64,000 nucleotides of DNA from Dryas octopetala (GCA_963921425.1 OY992835.1:7440001-7504000); one strand, 5' to 3'. Positions 1 through 12,117 are shown, counted from the stretch's first letter. A program made the numbers and translations. The notes: a model not told the origin generated them from the sequence alone.

Positions 1-1161
1 AGATCATTAGAAGAATGAATGTTGTGTAATTCTTTTTCCCGACGCAGTTGTTTAGCCACTTGAGAGAGAAAGAAAACAACTGAATTTGAATTTGCATTTG
101 AATTTGGGGTTATAAAGTTGAATAAGAAGCAAACAAGGATAGGAGTTCTCACCCTGCAGTGGTGATCAAAGCCTTCAACGCAACGGTTGCAGGTTCTACA
201 GTGCTTGCTGCGTTTTTTCACCTACAAATCAAACAGAATTACAGAAATACAAACTAAACGAATGCAATGTTCATGTTCTGAATTCAGAATTCTGATGTGG
301 AGACCGGGTGTACACATTCTATTGTTCATCTCCCTCGTCACATGCTAAGTCACGTGATGAGAGAAACATAAACAAAACAATGGGTGTCAAAAACAATGGG
401 TGTATACACTCGTTACATGAAAGTTACTCTTCTGATATGAGATAACAACTAGACCTCAAAGTTAATACTGACCTCAAAGTCGCAGAGTGCACAAAAGGAG
501 ATGTCGTCTTCCCTTAAATCAGGAGAGACTGCGTCTTCCTTCATGAGGAGAAAGGGAAATGGGATCAGTGGCTCCAAATGAGCGCTGGTCTTCAGTGGGT
601 CCAGATAACTCCTCCTTATAAAAGTCCTGAGGATCTTCTTCTCTACCCTCCTGAAGAACCTCACTATAATCTGCCCCAAGACGAACCGGTAATTGAGCTT
701 TGGGTACCCTTTTTTAGCTTTCTTCTTCTTCTTAAGGCTGGTTTTGTCAGTTGGGTCAGTGGCTGTGCACCTTATGAAGAGGAACATCACTGAAACAGCC
801 TGAAATGAAATTCGAAATTTCAATATCAAAATTCACATCTCTATTGACATTTGATAATAGAGTAGAATTAAGGGTTGATGTAGTAAGTACCACAAAGGAG
901 AAGATTGTGGTGACGGCGATTTCTGCGATTCTGTTTCCGAGGAAAAGTCCGAGGAATGTATAGAAGGCGACCACCAGAAAGCTGTAAACTGCCATTCCCA
1001 CAATCTGCATATTTGGCATACATTTGGTTTTGTTTTAAATTTTTAATTACCAAAAAAAAAAAAAATAGTCAGAGAAATATCAAATGATCCAAATGTGATG
1101 TGAAGAAGAATACCTGCAGAGGGTGGAGAGGGCGTTGCCAGCCATGGCGTCTCCGATTCAT
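1..1161 (-). CDS. DHHC-type protein S-acyltransferase, N-terminal part (partial)
   Basis: Five exons can be joined with GT-AG borders: 1114-1161 (16 codons, opening MNRRRHGWQ), 891-1004, 473-799, 153-221 and 1-58, continuing off the left edge. The order is a short basic N-terminus, a first membrane segment (exon 2), the start of a second one (VMFLFIRC) followed by a DPTD motif and a lysine-rich run in exon 3, and then the DHHC cysteine-rich domain split over exons 3 to 5. CALC, HCRTCNRC, EGFDHHCRW and LNNCVG are all present, so the zinc-binding cysteines and the catalytic DHHC are intact as far as visible. Family knowledge: these enzymes palmitoylate cysteines of membrane proteins at Golgi, plasma or vacuolar membranes. 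The HGWQxPxHPLQ N-terminus is typical of the plant subgroup with long C-terminal tails. The start at 1161 is chosen because it gives this motif in frame. The remaining membrane segments and the tail are outside the window. Confidence 0.9.
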
Positions 1162-1522
1162 TTGGTCAAATTGCATTGCCGCTTAATTTGCACTCTCCAA
1201 ACTCCAAACAAACAAAACACTGGTTTGGTTTTTGTCTTTCTAAGCTGAAAATCCAAATCCCAACCTTGGTGTTGAGTGTTGACCCCAAACACTCCCAACG
1301 GTCGACTTGCTGTCGTTGGTGCTTTTGAAATTTGAAGTCGTTGGCCCCACTCCCATACCATGCGAGTCCCGCGGGGTCCACTCTTGCAAACGACTTGGGG
1401 CTTTTTATGCTTTGGAGCGGCCGTCACACTTCTCCATGTTATGGAAGTGCTCCTTAGACCCACTTCAGTGGGTTTGGTCCGCCATTATTCTTTTTGTTTT
1501 CGGGTTTTTTTTTTTTTTTTTT
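1162..1522. other. 5' flank of the DHHC gene
   Basis: No supported gene. This should hold the promoter of the minus-strand acyltransferase. It ends in a run of about 18 T that borders the foldback element starting near 1523. The open frames here are short and show no family features. Confidence 0.4.
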
Positions 1523-2413
1523 TAGGGCTGTTATTTGCACACTTTTAAATTTCTTTTTGCACATTCTTTCTAAAAATAAAAAAAAATTCAAGAAAAAAGA
1601 CCATTTGGCCCTCCCCTCACCCACACATCCCATCCCCATCTCCCCCCCGTACACACCCCATCTCCCCCCCGGTACACACCCCATCCATCCCCATTTCTCC
1701 GGCACACACCCCACCGTCGAAGCCCACCCCCCACCCTTTCTATTCGGGCTGCCTCACTCTCTCTCCTTCCCTCTTACCCCGCCGACCACCGCACCCTCTT
1801 CTCCCCCTCCTCCCCGCATGCACCACCGCCCAAGCAGACAGCCAAAAAAAAAAAAAAAAAAAATTGCAACGGGTTCGACGGACCAGTGCCGAACCCGCTG
1901 CAATTTTTTTGTGGGTGTGGGTGGCTGGCCGGTAAGAGGTGTTCTGGGGAGTGATGGCCGGCATCTGGGGAGTATTTTCCGACCGGTGGGGTGACTGGTG
2001 GTGGCTGGAGGAGGGAGAGGGAAAGAGAGAGAGAGGGGCAGGCCGGGGCTGGGGTTGGGGTTGGGTTTCGGGGAGAGAGAAAGATGAGGGGATGCGGGTG
2101 CGGTGGTCGGCGGGGTAAGAGGGAAGGAGAGAGAGTGGGGCGGGCCGGGGTTGGGGTGGTCGACGGGTGGTTACTCACGGGGGTGGGGTGTGTGCCGGAG
2201 AGAGGAGAGGTGGGGATGGGGTGTTTGGGTGAGGGGGTGTGTACCGGGGGGAGATGGGGATGGGGTGTGTGATTTTTGGGTGTGTGTGTGTGTTTTTTTT
2301 TTTTTTCTGTTTAGGAGGGTGTGCAAAAAGAAAAATGGATGGGGTATAAGGTGTTTTCCCTTGAGTTTTTTTTTTTTTTTTTTTTAGGAAAGGGTGTGCA
2401 AATAGCAGCACTC
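1523..2413. mobile_element. Foldback element with GCTGYTATTTGCACAC ends
   Basis: The ends are inverted copies: GGGCTGTTATTTGCACAC at the left and GTGTGCAAATAGCAGCAC at the right. The inner arms also pair. The C-rich left arm (about 1610-1820, with ACACACCCCATC repeats) is complementary to the G-rich right arm (about 1990-2280, with GATGGGGTGTGTG repeats). The element is bordered on both sides by at least nine T, compatible with a 9-bp duplication but uninformative because it is homopolymer. There is no transposase. Proline- or glycine-rich open frames in the arms are composition artefacts. A related copy is at 16166-16891. Confidence 0.75.
1863..1904. repeat. 15-bp hairpin inside the foldback element
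   Basis: ATTGCAACGGGTTCG (1863-1877) faces CGAACCCGCTGCAAT (1890-1904) with one mismatch and a 12-base loop. An A-run and a T-run extend the stem outward. Confidence 0.7.
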
Positions 2414-2778
2414 TTTTTTTTTTTTTGGGTGTCTTTGTTTTCTGCTTTTTGTTTTTTTGGGCTTCATGGACTATGAAGTCTATGATGGATCACCCTACCC
2501 AACCTGCAAAACTACAAACTTTATCTTTGCCCACTCTCGACCCAACTATTATTTCAATTGATGTGATAGTATTTCTTTTTTTTTTGCCAAGATGTGATAG
2601 TATTTCATTTGTTGGTATTTAGACTCTAATGCATAGAAAATGAGTAATTTTATTCAATATATCCTTTTAATACCCCATGAACTATTTTGACCCCCAAGCC
2701 CAAAATATAACTTTTATGACATTTTTTTTAAAACCAAAATACCCTTTTGTGGCAAGAAACCCAGCAACCATGGCGACT

Positions 2779-4395
2779 TGTTGGTAATTTTTAACAACAA
2801 TATTAAAACCTTGCAAGTGCACAAATCAAATGATAGTATAGTAAGCAAGCAAGGGTCATTTCCACAGAGATTGTAATCTAAAGAGATGTTTATCAATGTC
2901 ACACAAAGAAAACTAGAACACAATTAAACACGAAAACAAAATAAAGATTGAAATCACAAGGACTTCCACACACACGCCAACACCAAAGGGGTTTTGATTT
3001 AATTTTGTAAATAAAACAAAACAAGAAAAAGAAAACAAAACAAAATTTAAATTAGAGTTTAAGAGAAATTGGTTTAAAATCAATCAAGAACAATAGCTAG
3101 GACTCACTATCCACCTCCAAACAATCAATCAATCCATAAACAACAATAGATAATCAATTTCTAGCAAGCATATGATGACGACACTCACAACAAGATCATG
3201 GCATTTGACTCTAGTTGTATGATTCTCTCTTAAGTGTATGTAAGGTGTATGGCATTTACATCAATACGTGTATTCTTAATTGAAATCCAGTATGGCATCT
3301 ACTCAAATTAACAATCAAAAATCCATTAAGGTCAAAGAGAATATGAGTGTCACAAAAACCCTAAAACATGGCATTTGTTATTAGGAATTCAAGAATCGAT
3401 TTCTCATAACTAGTTCTTAACCCAATTATTCGTTGCAAACAAGAGCACATTCAATATGGCAATTGACATATGTTCTACAACAATTTAATTCCGATACATG
3501 CTTCAAAGTTAGTTACTCAAAGAATCAAAATATCAGAATTCACATAATATAGAGAAACCGAAATCATCACGCTTGTAGAAACTGAAAAATCCATTCAAAC
3601 TTGTTTATAGAATTGAAATCATGTTTAGGGCTTCAAGATTAAGCCCTAACTAACAAGAAATTAGTTACTCATGTTCTTGGATGAACTCAAAAATAAATAC
3701 ATAAGAACTGAAAATTCAAAGAAGAAAGGAAAAGAAAGAACTCGCTGGCAGCTTTCTCCTCTTGTCGTTGCTCTCCTTAGGACGTCAATCCGCTGGTATA
3801 GGGCCTTGGCTGGCTTTTTATATGACTTAAATCAAAGTCCTAAACCCTCAAATTGACTGAAAAGTCGTCCAAGAAGTCTTGGTAAACAAGGAATCCAAAT
3901 AGGAAAGTAAAGATCACAATTCCTAACTCCACAGGGAAATACAGCTCAGCCCAATTGTCACACGATTTGGGGATCTTCGGCCTTCTAGAAAAATCAGTAA
4001 AAATATATTTTAGAAAGATAAATGTCTTATCTTTCCAACCATATATGGCACGTAACTTGGAAAATTCGGGAAGGCTTCCGTTTCTTCATATTCAGGTAAC
4101 ATGTACGAAACTGTCCTGTCTGCACGTGGGCTAACTTTACTTGTAAAACTGTACCAATTGGCTTGGTAATAAATTCTAGAAAAATCACAGATTGAACTTC
4201 AAGGTGTTAGGTTTCATTTCCAATTGGCCTTGCGCTAAAATTCCTCCGAAAAGTTGATTTTCCCTTAAAAACCTTCTATGAGCGCAGAAAAGCTGAAAAT
4301 CAGAAAAGTGAAGTAATAAACCCTTTTTAAATCTAATTCTTCTACAAAACCTAAGTAAAAAGAGTACATAAATGAGTATATTTATGGACTTATCA
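2779..4395 (-). repeat. 3' LTR of the Athila-like element
   Basis: This is the 1617-bp direct copy of 12118-13763. It lacks the extra 29-bp copy of the segment GTGGGCTAACTTTACTTGTA... that the other LTR has. Confidence 0.95.
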
Positions 4396-6710
4396 AATAC
4401 CTTCAACTTAGATTTTGCTAGTCCTCGAGCAAAACAAAACGAAAAATAAAAACAAAAGAACAAAGACTCAACGCAAACAAGCGATCGACTAACTTCCCAA
4501 TATTGATCTCAAAGATAATCACAAACCGTTAGCTAACTTCCAAGAAATAAGCAACAATAACTCAAGACATTATCAAAGGATTAACCAAACTTAAATTGAA
4601 AAACTTGGATGTAGTGTGTGAAATAGCCAACATTAATACAACCCACGACTTAAGCTTCACAGAAGTTAAATAACCAAATAAGAACAAGCTTCTACTTCAA
4701 ATCTCATCACGGATGTTCACTCCAATAAAAGCACTCAAAATTTGACTAGTTATTGTCACTCATAAATATGTGAGAGGAATCAAAGCAATAGGATATACTC
4801 ACATAATTGAAATAAAAGCTCAAGACAAATATAAAAAGATCTCATGGAAAGATATCACATACTTGAAACATTTAAACCATCCGACCATGGTACTTCCACA
4901 CCTATTCTCCACATGAGGAACCACACTTCTCCTTGGATCAAGTAGGACTTTCACTAAGGTTGTAATGGGGCTTAGGGTGATGGATGGAACAAGAAAAAGA
5001 TATGGATGAACAAATTCTAAGGAATTCATAGAGCTTTCCATTATAACATCTTGCACTCTGAGCACGAAACTTCATATTCATACTGTCTTGAATTTTTTTT
5101 TTTTTTTTTTTAACTAACTCCATTAGCTTTCTAATCAACCCATGTAACAAGTGTTAGGCCAATAACTCCCAAGCTAGATAGCTTTAGGGTATTAAGTATA
5201 AAACACTCCTCGGGCTTAAAAACTCGAGTTGAAAAGGCTTCGAAATTAGCTTTATTATTATTATTATTATTTTTTTTTTTTGATAGTATCCTTTACTTTC
5301 CACATGATTGAACAATTTGTGTAATTTTCCCTTAACAACGAAAATACTCTATAGAACTCCTTAAAAGGGTATAGGATAAACATATGATAGATTAAGGTGA
5401 GGAAAAATGGGTAAAGAACGAAAAAGGGGTAAAGAACGAAAAAGCTTACATAAAAAGGCACAAGGGGGTTAACTAGGGTTAAAAGTGATATGTGTTGGCT
5501 AGAAAAGCTCAAACGAAAGAAACAAGGCCTATATCACTTCCTTGGATCCATGTGGTTCATGAAATATGCCTCGAATAGATAATGAAAGTAGTTCTAGCAA
5601 ACAATTTAAACATCCTCAAGTACTTGACTAAAACAAAGAATAATGAGATCACAACGACTTGTAGACAAGAAAATTATCGAATAGTATATAACACTCAAGA
5701 ATGAAAGGCATAGGCTCAAAAGCTTACATAATAAGGGTTATATAAGTCTACACTAGCCTTATTTGGGAATTTAAATCATGTGAACTCCCCAATTGAACAT
5801 CATATTAATATGGCCATGTGCAAAAAGATTTACCAAGTTAAATCACAAAATTATGGTTAGCACAAAGATAATGTAAAGAATTAATGTCATGCTCACAATT
5901 CCTTGAAAGTTAATGGCAAATAAAATTCAATCTCATCATAGAATTGGGAAGTGACCACCGCAAACAATTAGAAACAAAACCCTAAATGAAAACAAAACTA
6001 AAAAATTTTTGTTTTTGTTTTTTTTTTAAATTGCTCTAGAGGACCGGTCCTTAAAGGAGAGGACCGGACCTCCATAGAGCATGGCTCTAGGAAGTGCACA
6101 GAAGGATCGGTCCTCAATGAGAGAGGACCGGACCTCCAGAAGCGAAGCTCCATTCCAGCTACAGAGAGGACCGGTCCTCACATTTGAGGACCGGACCTCC
6201 AGAGAGGTCATCTTCTTCCAGCAGTGTAGAGGACCGGACCTCCAAAGAGAGGACCGAACCTCTGGGCCAAAATTTTGAAATATTTTTTTTTTATTTTTTT
6301 TTTCTAAAACCCTAGAAATCTAAGAACAAAAACGAAAGAACTTGCCTTTCCCCCCAAACTTAAATGACACATTGCCCTCAATGTGAAAGAAATACAAAAA
6401 CAGCAGCAGACAAGAACAGAATTGGAAACAAAGACAGAGGACTACTGCATGTGTTATGAAACCAAAGAACTCAATCACCCACAACTTAAAACAAACATTG
6501 TCCTCAATGTTGAAAACAAAGAAAACTAATTCATGCAAAGTCAATTAAAGAGAGAGAGAGGGTGTAAGAACTTCCCGGGTTTGTGTAGGTGTCTGGATGA
6601 GCAAAGCATATGTCGAAGTAGGAGAGGATGGACAATGTAACGAATGCTTGGGTTGCCTCCCAAGAAGCGCTAAGTTTAAAGTCTTCAGCCAGACGCGGTT
6701 CTTTAGATGA
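4396..6710 (-). other. Non-coding region between integrase and 3' LTR of the Athila-like element
   Basis: This is 2.3 kb without a supportable gene. Open frames up to 92 codons show no env-like transmembrane or glycoprotein features. It holds poly-T tracts near 5091-5111 and 5270-5281 and the palindrome array described separately. The position corresponds to the env-like region of Athila elements, so I infer that this gene is lost. Confidence 0.6.
6041..6260. repeat. Array of paired GGACCGGTCC-type palindromes, period 63-64 bp
   Basis: There are eight copies of a 10-base motif in four pairs: 6041/6061, 6104/6125, 6168/6188 and 6231/6251. Within a pair the copies are 20-21 bp apart, and pairs recur every 63-64 bp. 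In the first three pairs the first copy reads GGACCGGTCC or GGATCGGTCC (self-complementary or nearly so) and the second reads GGACCGGACC. The fourth pair has GGACCGGACC and GGACCGAACC. The sequence between the motifs is only loosely conserved. Confidence 0.9.
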
Positions 6711-8087
6711 TTAAACAATAGATGGGGGCGGTGCATGCACGTGCATGCTCTCTTTTCCAAGCTCAAAAGATTCATAGTATGGCTTCAAGCGATGTCCGTT
6801 CACTTTGAATATGTTTCCCGTCTTGTCATTTTGAATCTCAACTGCACCATGAGGGAAAACATTAGTAACAACAAAAGGACCGTACCATCTAGAACGTAAC
6901 TTACCTGGGAATAGCCGGAGGCGTGAATTGAAGAGCAAGACTTTCTGCCCAATCTCAAAGTTCTTCCTTTGAATGGATTTGTCATGAAATGCCTTAGTCC
7001 TTTCCTTGTAAATCCGTGCACTCTCATAGGCATCATTCCTCATCTCATCTAACACATTCAATTGGAGTCGCCTTGCATCTCCAGCCTCTTTCATATCGAA
7101 ATTGAATTTCTTGATTGCCCAAAATGCTCTATGTTCAAGTTCAACCGGAAGGTGACATGCTTTACCATAAACCAAACGAAAATGAGACATACCAATGGGG
7201 GTTTTGTAGGCTGTCCTATATGCCCACAATGCATCATTAAGTCGCAAGCTCCAATCCTTCCTCGTAGGACTCACGGTTTTCTCCAAGATTTGCTTGATTT
7301 CTCGGTTACTAATCTCCACTTGTCCACTTGTTTGGGGATGATAAGGTGTTGAGATCCTATGTGTAATTCCATACCGCTTTAAAAGTGCCTCAAATGACCT
7401 ATTACAAAAGTGACTACCTCCATCGCTGATAATGGCTCTTGGTGTTCCAAACCTAGAAAAGATGTTGTCCTTCACAAAGCTCAAAACAACTTTTGAATCA
7501 TTAGTCCGGGTAGGAATTGCTTCCACCCATTTAGAGACATAGTCAACAGCAAGGAGAATGTAAATAAAGCCATAAGAGGAAGGGAATGGTCCCATAAAAT
7601 CTATGCCCCACACATCAAATATTTCAACAATAAGGATAGGTGTTAAAGGCATTTGATTCCTAGAGCTAATGTTACCGGTTCTTTGACATCTATCACATGT
7701 GGAACAATAAGTATATGCATCTTTGAACAAGCTAGGCCAATAAAAACCACATTGTAATACTTTAATGGCTGTTTTCTTAGTACCAAAATGTCCACCACAT
7801 GCAGATGAATGACAAAAGGTAAGTATAGAATTAAATTCAGATTCGGACACGCACCTTCTAACAATCTGATCTGGACAATATTTCCATAAGTATGGATCAT
7901 CCCAAACATAATACTTACTTGTTTTGACAAGCTTATCCTTTTGAGCTCGAGTGAGATCCTCCGGAATCAGTTTTGAAGCCTTATAATTGATAATGTCAGC
8001 ATACCAAGGGTCCTTGGCGTCGAGGGTAAAGAGTTGCTCATCGATCGGGGAAACTTTCACGTAGAGGAAGCATGTCCTCTTCTTCAT
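6711..8087 (-). pseudogene. Integrase segment of the Athila-like pol
   Basis: 458 codons open. A zinc-binding HHCC domain lies near residues 95-140 ([10 protein letters not shown], then CSTCDRC). The catalytic core DDE follows: D in [10 protein letters not shown] in ISDGGSHF and E in [11 protein letters not shown]-terminal region with [10 protein letters not shown] and [10 protein letters not shown] comes last. Integrase joins the element's cDNA to host DNA. The true frame enters at about residue 15 of this open frame. It is separated from RNase H by a tandem duplication of the 4 bases CGAT near 8040, which shifts the frame and gives an early stop, so no continuous polyprotein can be made. 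Confidence 0.9.
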
Positions 8088-8982
8088 TGGATCCGTGCAC
8101 CAGCCTACTCAAATGGTCAGCCACCACGTTTTCACTACCTTTCTTGTCTCTAATCACCAAATCGAATTCTTGAAGCAAGAGAGTCCACCGAATCAGTCGC
8201 GGCTTGGCATCCTTCTTGTGGAGGAGGTACCTAAGTGCTGCATGATCAGAGAATACAATTACTTTAGTGCCAATAAGATATGATCTAAATTTCTCTAAAG
8301 CAAAAATAACAGCAAGCAACTCCTTTTCCGTAGTTGAATAATTCAACTGAGCATCATTCAAAGTCCGGGAGGCATAATAGATGGCATGTGGTACATTGTG
8401 CACCCTTTGTCCAAGCACGGCCCCCACTGCATAATCTGAGGCATCACACATCAACTCAAAGGGAAAATTCCAATCTGGCGGCTGCATGATAGGGGCAGAT
8501 GTCAAAAGCTCCTCAAGCTTGTTAAATGCAGCCAAGCACTCTTCATTAAACTCGAATTCCACATCTTTGCCAAGCAACCGACATAGGGGTCTTGATATCT
8601 TTGAAAAATCCTTGATGAAACGCCTATAGAACCCTGCATGTCCTAGGAATGACCTAATTTCCTTCACGGTTTTGGGGGGCTGCAAGCTTCTCACAATGTC
8701 GATTTTTGCCTTGTCCACTTCAATTCCCCTACAAGAGATAATGTGACCTAAGACAATACCCTGCTGTACCATGAAGTGGCACTTCTCCCAATTGAGCACT
8801 AAATTGCATTCCTGACACCTTTTTAACACTAAAGAGAGGTTGTGAAGACAAATATCAAATGAATCACCAAAAACAGAAAAATCATCCATAAATACCTCTA
8901 TTATCTCCTCCACCATATCAGAAAAAATTGACATCATGCAACGTTGAAAAGTGGCAGGTGCGTTACATAAACCAAAAGGCAT
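8038..8982 (-). pseudogene. Reverse transcriptase (C-terminal half) and RNase H of the Athila-like pol
   Basis: 314 codons. The frame opens at [12 protein letters not shown]. The RT active site is FMDDF, a variant of YVDD. The RNase H acidic residues are present in [33 protein letters not shown] and NVVADHLSR. Frame breaks separate it from the preceding RT segment (8-bp duplication near 8985) and from integrase (4-bp duplication near 8040). Confidence 0.9.
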
Positions 8983-11741
8983 ACGCCTATACGCCTATAA
9001 GCAAACGTACCAAATGGACAGGTAAAGGTGGTCTTTTCTTTATCTTCCGGAGCAATGGCAATTTGATTGTATCCAGAGTATCCATCCAAAAAACAATAAT
9101 GACTATGACCTGCAAGACGCTCAAGCATTTGATCAATAAATGGTAACGGAAAGTGATCCTTACGTGTCGTGGTATTGAGCTTTCTATAGTCTATGCATAC
9201 TCTCCAACCCGTTTGAATTCTTTGAGGCACCAACTCATTGTCTTCATTCTTCACAACGGTAATTCCGGATTTCTTGGGAAGAACTTGGACGGGACTTACC
9301 CACTTGCTATCCGAAATGGGGTATATAATTCCCACGTCCAAAAGCTTCAAAACTTCCTTCTTAACGACTTCTTTCATCACCGAATTCAGCCTCCTTTGGG
9401 CTTCCCTTGTAGGTTTCGATTCTCCCTCTAAAAGGATCCTATGCATGCACTTTGTAGGGCTTATTCCTTTGATGTCTGCAATGGTCCAACCTAGGGCAGT
9501 CTTGTGGTCCCTTAAAACTCGAATTAGTTTGTCTTCTTCGGATGTGCTCAAATTTGAAGCAATGATCACAGGCAGCGTCGTTTCGTCACCTAAATATGCA
9601 TATTTCAAGTTCTCCGGAAGGGGTTTTAGCTCAACCTGTGGTGCCTTCACAATAGAGGAAACAAGCTTATTAGTAGATAACGGAAGAGACTCAAAAATAG
9701 AGTTAAACTTACCTCTTTGGGGAGGCAAGGCCTCAAGCATGTTCACAGCTTCAAGTACAGCTGTGTTTCCCTCTTTGTTCACAGTTTTAGGGCTTTGGAT
9801 GAGTGCCCTTTCCAATGGAGTCTCTCCTTGTGATACATTAAACGTTTTTTGTACCATCTGCTCAAGTACATCTATGGAAAAACAAGCATGATCGTCATTA
9901 GGATATTTTAAAGCATCAAATACCTTAAATTCCACGGTTTCCTCATCGAATGCCATTGTGAGAGTGCCTTCATACACATCAATTTTTGTCCTTGCTGTTC
10001 TCAAGAATGGAAGTCCTAGAATCAATGGAAGGTCTTTTCCAGGAATAGGAACTTCCTCCATCTCGAGCACTAGAAAGTCGGCTGGAAAAATTAGCTCATT
10101 CACCTTGACCAAAACATCTTCCAACACTCCCTTAGGATACTTGATTGATCGATCAGCCAATTGTATGCTCACAGAAGTCTTCTTAAGCTCCCCTAAATTT
10201 AAGGATTCAAAAACAGAAAAAGGCATCAAATTAATTGAAGCACCTAAGTCTAATAAAGCATGTTCAAACCTTTGATTTCCAATGAGACAAGGTATAGTAA
10301 AACTCCCTGGATCCTTTAGTTTAGGAGGCAATTTACGCAATAGCACAGCTGAAACTTCTTCACTCAAGGCCACGGTTTCATGCTCCTTGAACTTCCTTTT
10401 ATTTGTACAAAGATCTTTGAGGAATTTTGCATAGCTCGGAATTTGCTGGATCGCATCGAGCAAGGGAATGTTCACTTGCACTTTTCGGAAAGTCTCTAGG
10501 ATATCCTTTGAAACTTGCTCCTTCTTTGAATTCAAAAACCTACGAGGAAAAGGAATCTTTGAAGTAATCGAATGATCCAAAAGAGAACTTACCTTAGAGT
10601 TGTCACTTGGAACCGTAAGCTTGGGAGAGGGGGCAGCCACAGTTTTGGTTGAATTTCTCTCTTTACTGTCATCCTTTCCCACCTCATTTCCACTTCGAAG
10701 AGTAATCACCTTTGCAGTTTCATAGCCTCCATTAGGATTTGGAATTACTTGGCTTGGAAGCTGTCCTGGCTCTCTTTGACTCAAAGAGACTGCAATTTGT
10801 CCAACTTGGTTTTCAAGGCTCTTGATTGCTGTAGACATTTGTGCATGTGTTTGCCTTGTTTCCTGCATAAAACCTTGAGTGCTTAATGTCAAAGAATTAA
10901 CTAACTCTTCTAAAGACTTACCTTGCCTAGGAGGTGGTGGTGGTGCAATTTGTTGAGGAACAAACTGATTTTGTTGAACCGGTGTTGTTTGCACGTTTTG
11001 GTTGTTCTTCCATCCAAAGTTAGGGTGTTGCCGCCATCCCGGATTATAGGTGTTAGAAAATGGATCATTTCTTGGCTTTTGTTGCTGCATATAGTGTGCT
11101 TGAGCCATCTCTTCTCCATCACCATACAAACTTGGACAAGACTCCGTAGGATGTCCGGGATTAGCACACACAGCACACACTTGTGCTTGAGGGATTAACT
11201 GCTTAACAAGGTTAGTCAAATTAGCTATTTGAGGACCAATATCACTAACACTTACCTCATAAACACCTGCTTTCTTTGGGGGAGCTCTCCGGTAATTAAA
11301 CTGTTGAGAGTTTGCTGCAATGTTCTCAAACATCTCCTTAGCTTGAGTAGCACTCTTGTTCATCAAGCCTCCTCCACTAGTAGCATCAACCATCATCCTC
11401 TCTGAATCGAGTAATCCCTCATAAAAGTATTGCATAAGTAGCCAATCTTCAATTTGGTGATGAGGGCACGAAGCTAGGAGTCTCTGAAACCGATCCCAAT
11501 ACTCATGAAATGATTCTCCATCTAGTTGCTGCACTCCCATGATCTCCTTCCTAATACGGTTTGTCTTTTGAGCTAGAAAGAACTTTGCAAGGAACTTGGA
11601 AGCCAATTCTGTCCATGTGGTGATAGATGCACTAGGTAAAGAATAAAGCCACTCCTTGGCTTGTTCCTTGAGTGAGAATGGAAACAAACGCAATCGGATT
11701 GCCTCATCACTAATCCCTCCATTGTGCATAGTCGTGCACAC
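8934..11741 (-). pseudogene. Gag, protease and N-terminal reverse transcriptase of the Athila-like element
   Basis: 935 codons open. In order: capsid-like gag region (RLRLFPFSLKEQAKEWL, then FHEYWDRFQRLL), a zinc knuckle CAVCANPGHPTESC of the CX2CX4HX4C type, a spacer, an aspartic protease with DLGASINLMP, and the RT fingers/palm with CIDYRKLN and FLDGYSGYNQ. The frame then reads into nonsense at the FAYRR motif because the 8 bases AGGCGTAT are present twice in tandem. DLGAS in place of the usual DTGAS is characteristic of Athila-type proteases. Confidence 0.92.
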
Positions 11742-11791
11742 GGCAAAGAAATCCTTGATGTGTATGTGAGGATCATCGGCTTGCCATAGAA

Positions 11792-12054
11792 TTGCAGCAA
11801 AAGGTGAATGGTGCCACTTTTGATCTCAAAGGTGGTCGTAGTGGCTGGATACGCAATGCAAGACGGCTGGTCCAATGCTCTAGGAACCGTGAAATCCTTC
11901 AAAGGTCGGGTGAGGTTGTTAAGTGCCAACTCGTCTCCCATCTTGATTGGAAGTGTAACTTGCGTATTTTTATCTCGGCGGAGATAACGAAGTGTGTTCT
12001 CTAGTTCAGGGTCGTATGGTATAAGCTTGGAACCTTCGAACGACGACCCAGCAT
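11792..12054 (-). pseudogene. N-terminal gag segment of the Athila-like element
   Basis: This reads in a different frame from the rest of gag and carries residues such as LIPYDPELENTLRYLRR and LKDFTVPRALDQPSC. The likely initiator is the ATG at 11941-11939 (MGDELALNNL). A frame change near 11790-11830 separates it from the downstream gag, so gag itself is also interrupted. Confidence 0.65.
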
Positions 12055-12093
12055 ATACCTGAAATTGAAAACAAAACTTAATTAGATAAACAA

Positions 12094-12111
12094 TCTCCGG
12101 CAATGGCGCCA
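12094..12111 (-). other. Primer-binding site of the Athila-like element
   Basis: The minus strand reads TGGCGCCATTGCCGGAGA six bases inside the 5' LTR. This resembles the TGGCGCCGTTGCCGGGGA site complementary to the 3' end of tRNA-Asp used by Athila elements. The match to tRNA-Asp is from memory and approximate. Confidence 0.7.
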
Positions 12112-12117
12112 AAAACT

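Noticed and set aside
1494-1994. Proline-rich 166-codon frame
   Set aside because: It reads through poly-T, C-rich repeats and poly-A of the foldback element; low-complexity artefact.
4396-6710. Env-like gene of the Athila element
   Set aside because: The position is right, but no open frame longer than 92 codons and no transmembrane-plus-signal arrangement could be found.
9238-9891. 217-codon plus-strand open frame
   Set aside because: It lies opposite the gag-protease-RT coding strand of the Athila-like element and has no domain; it is a shadow.
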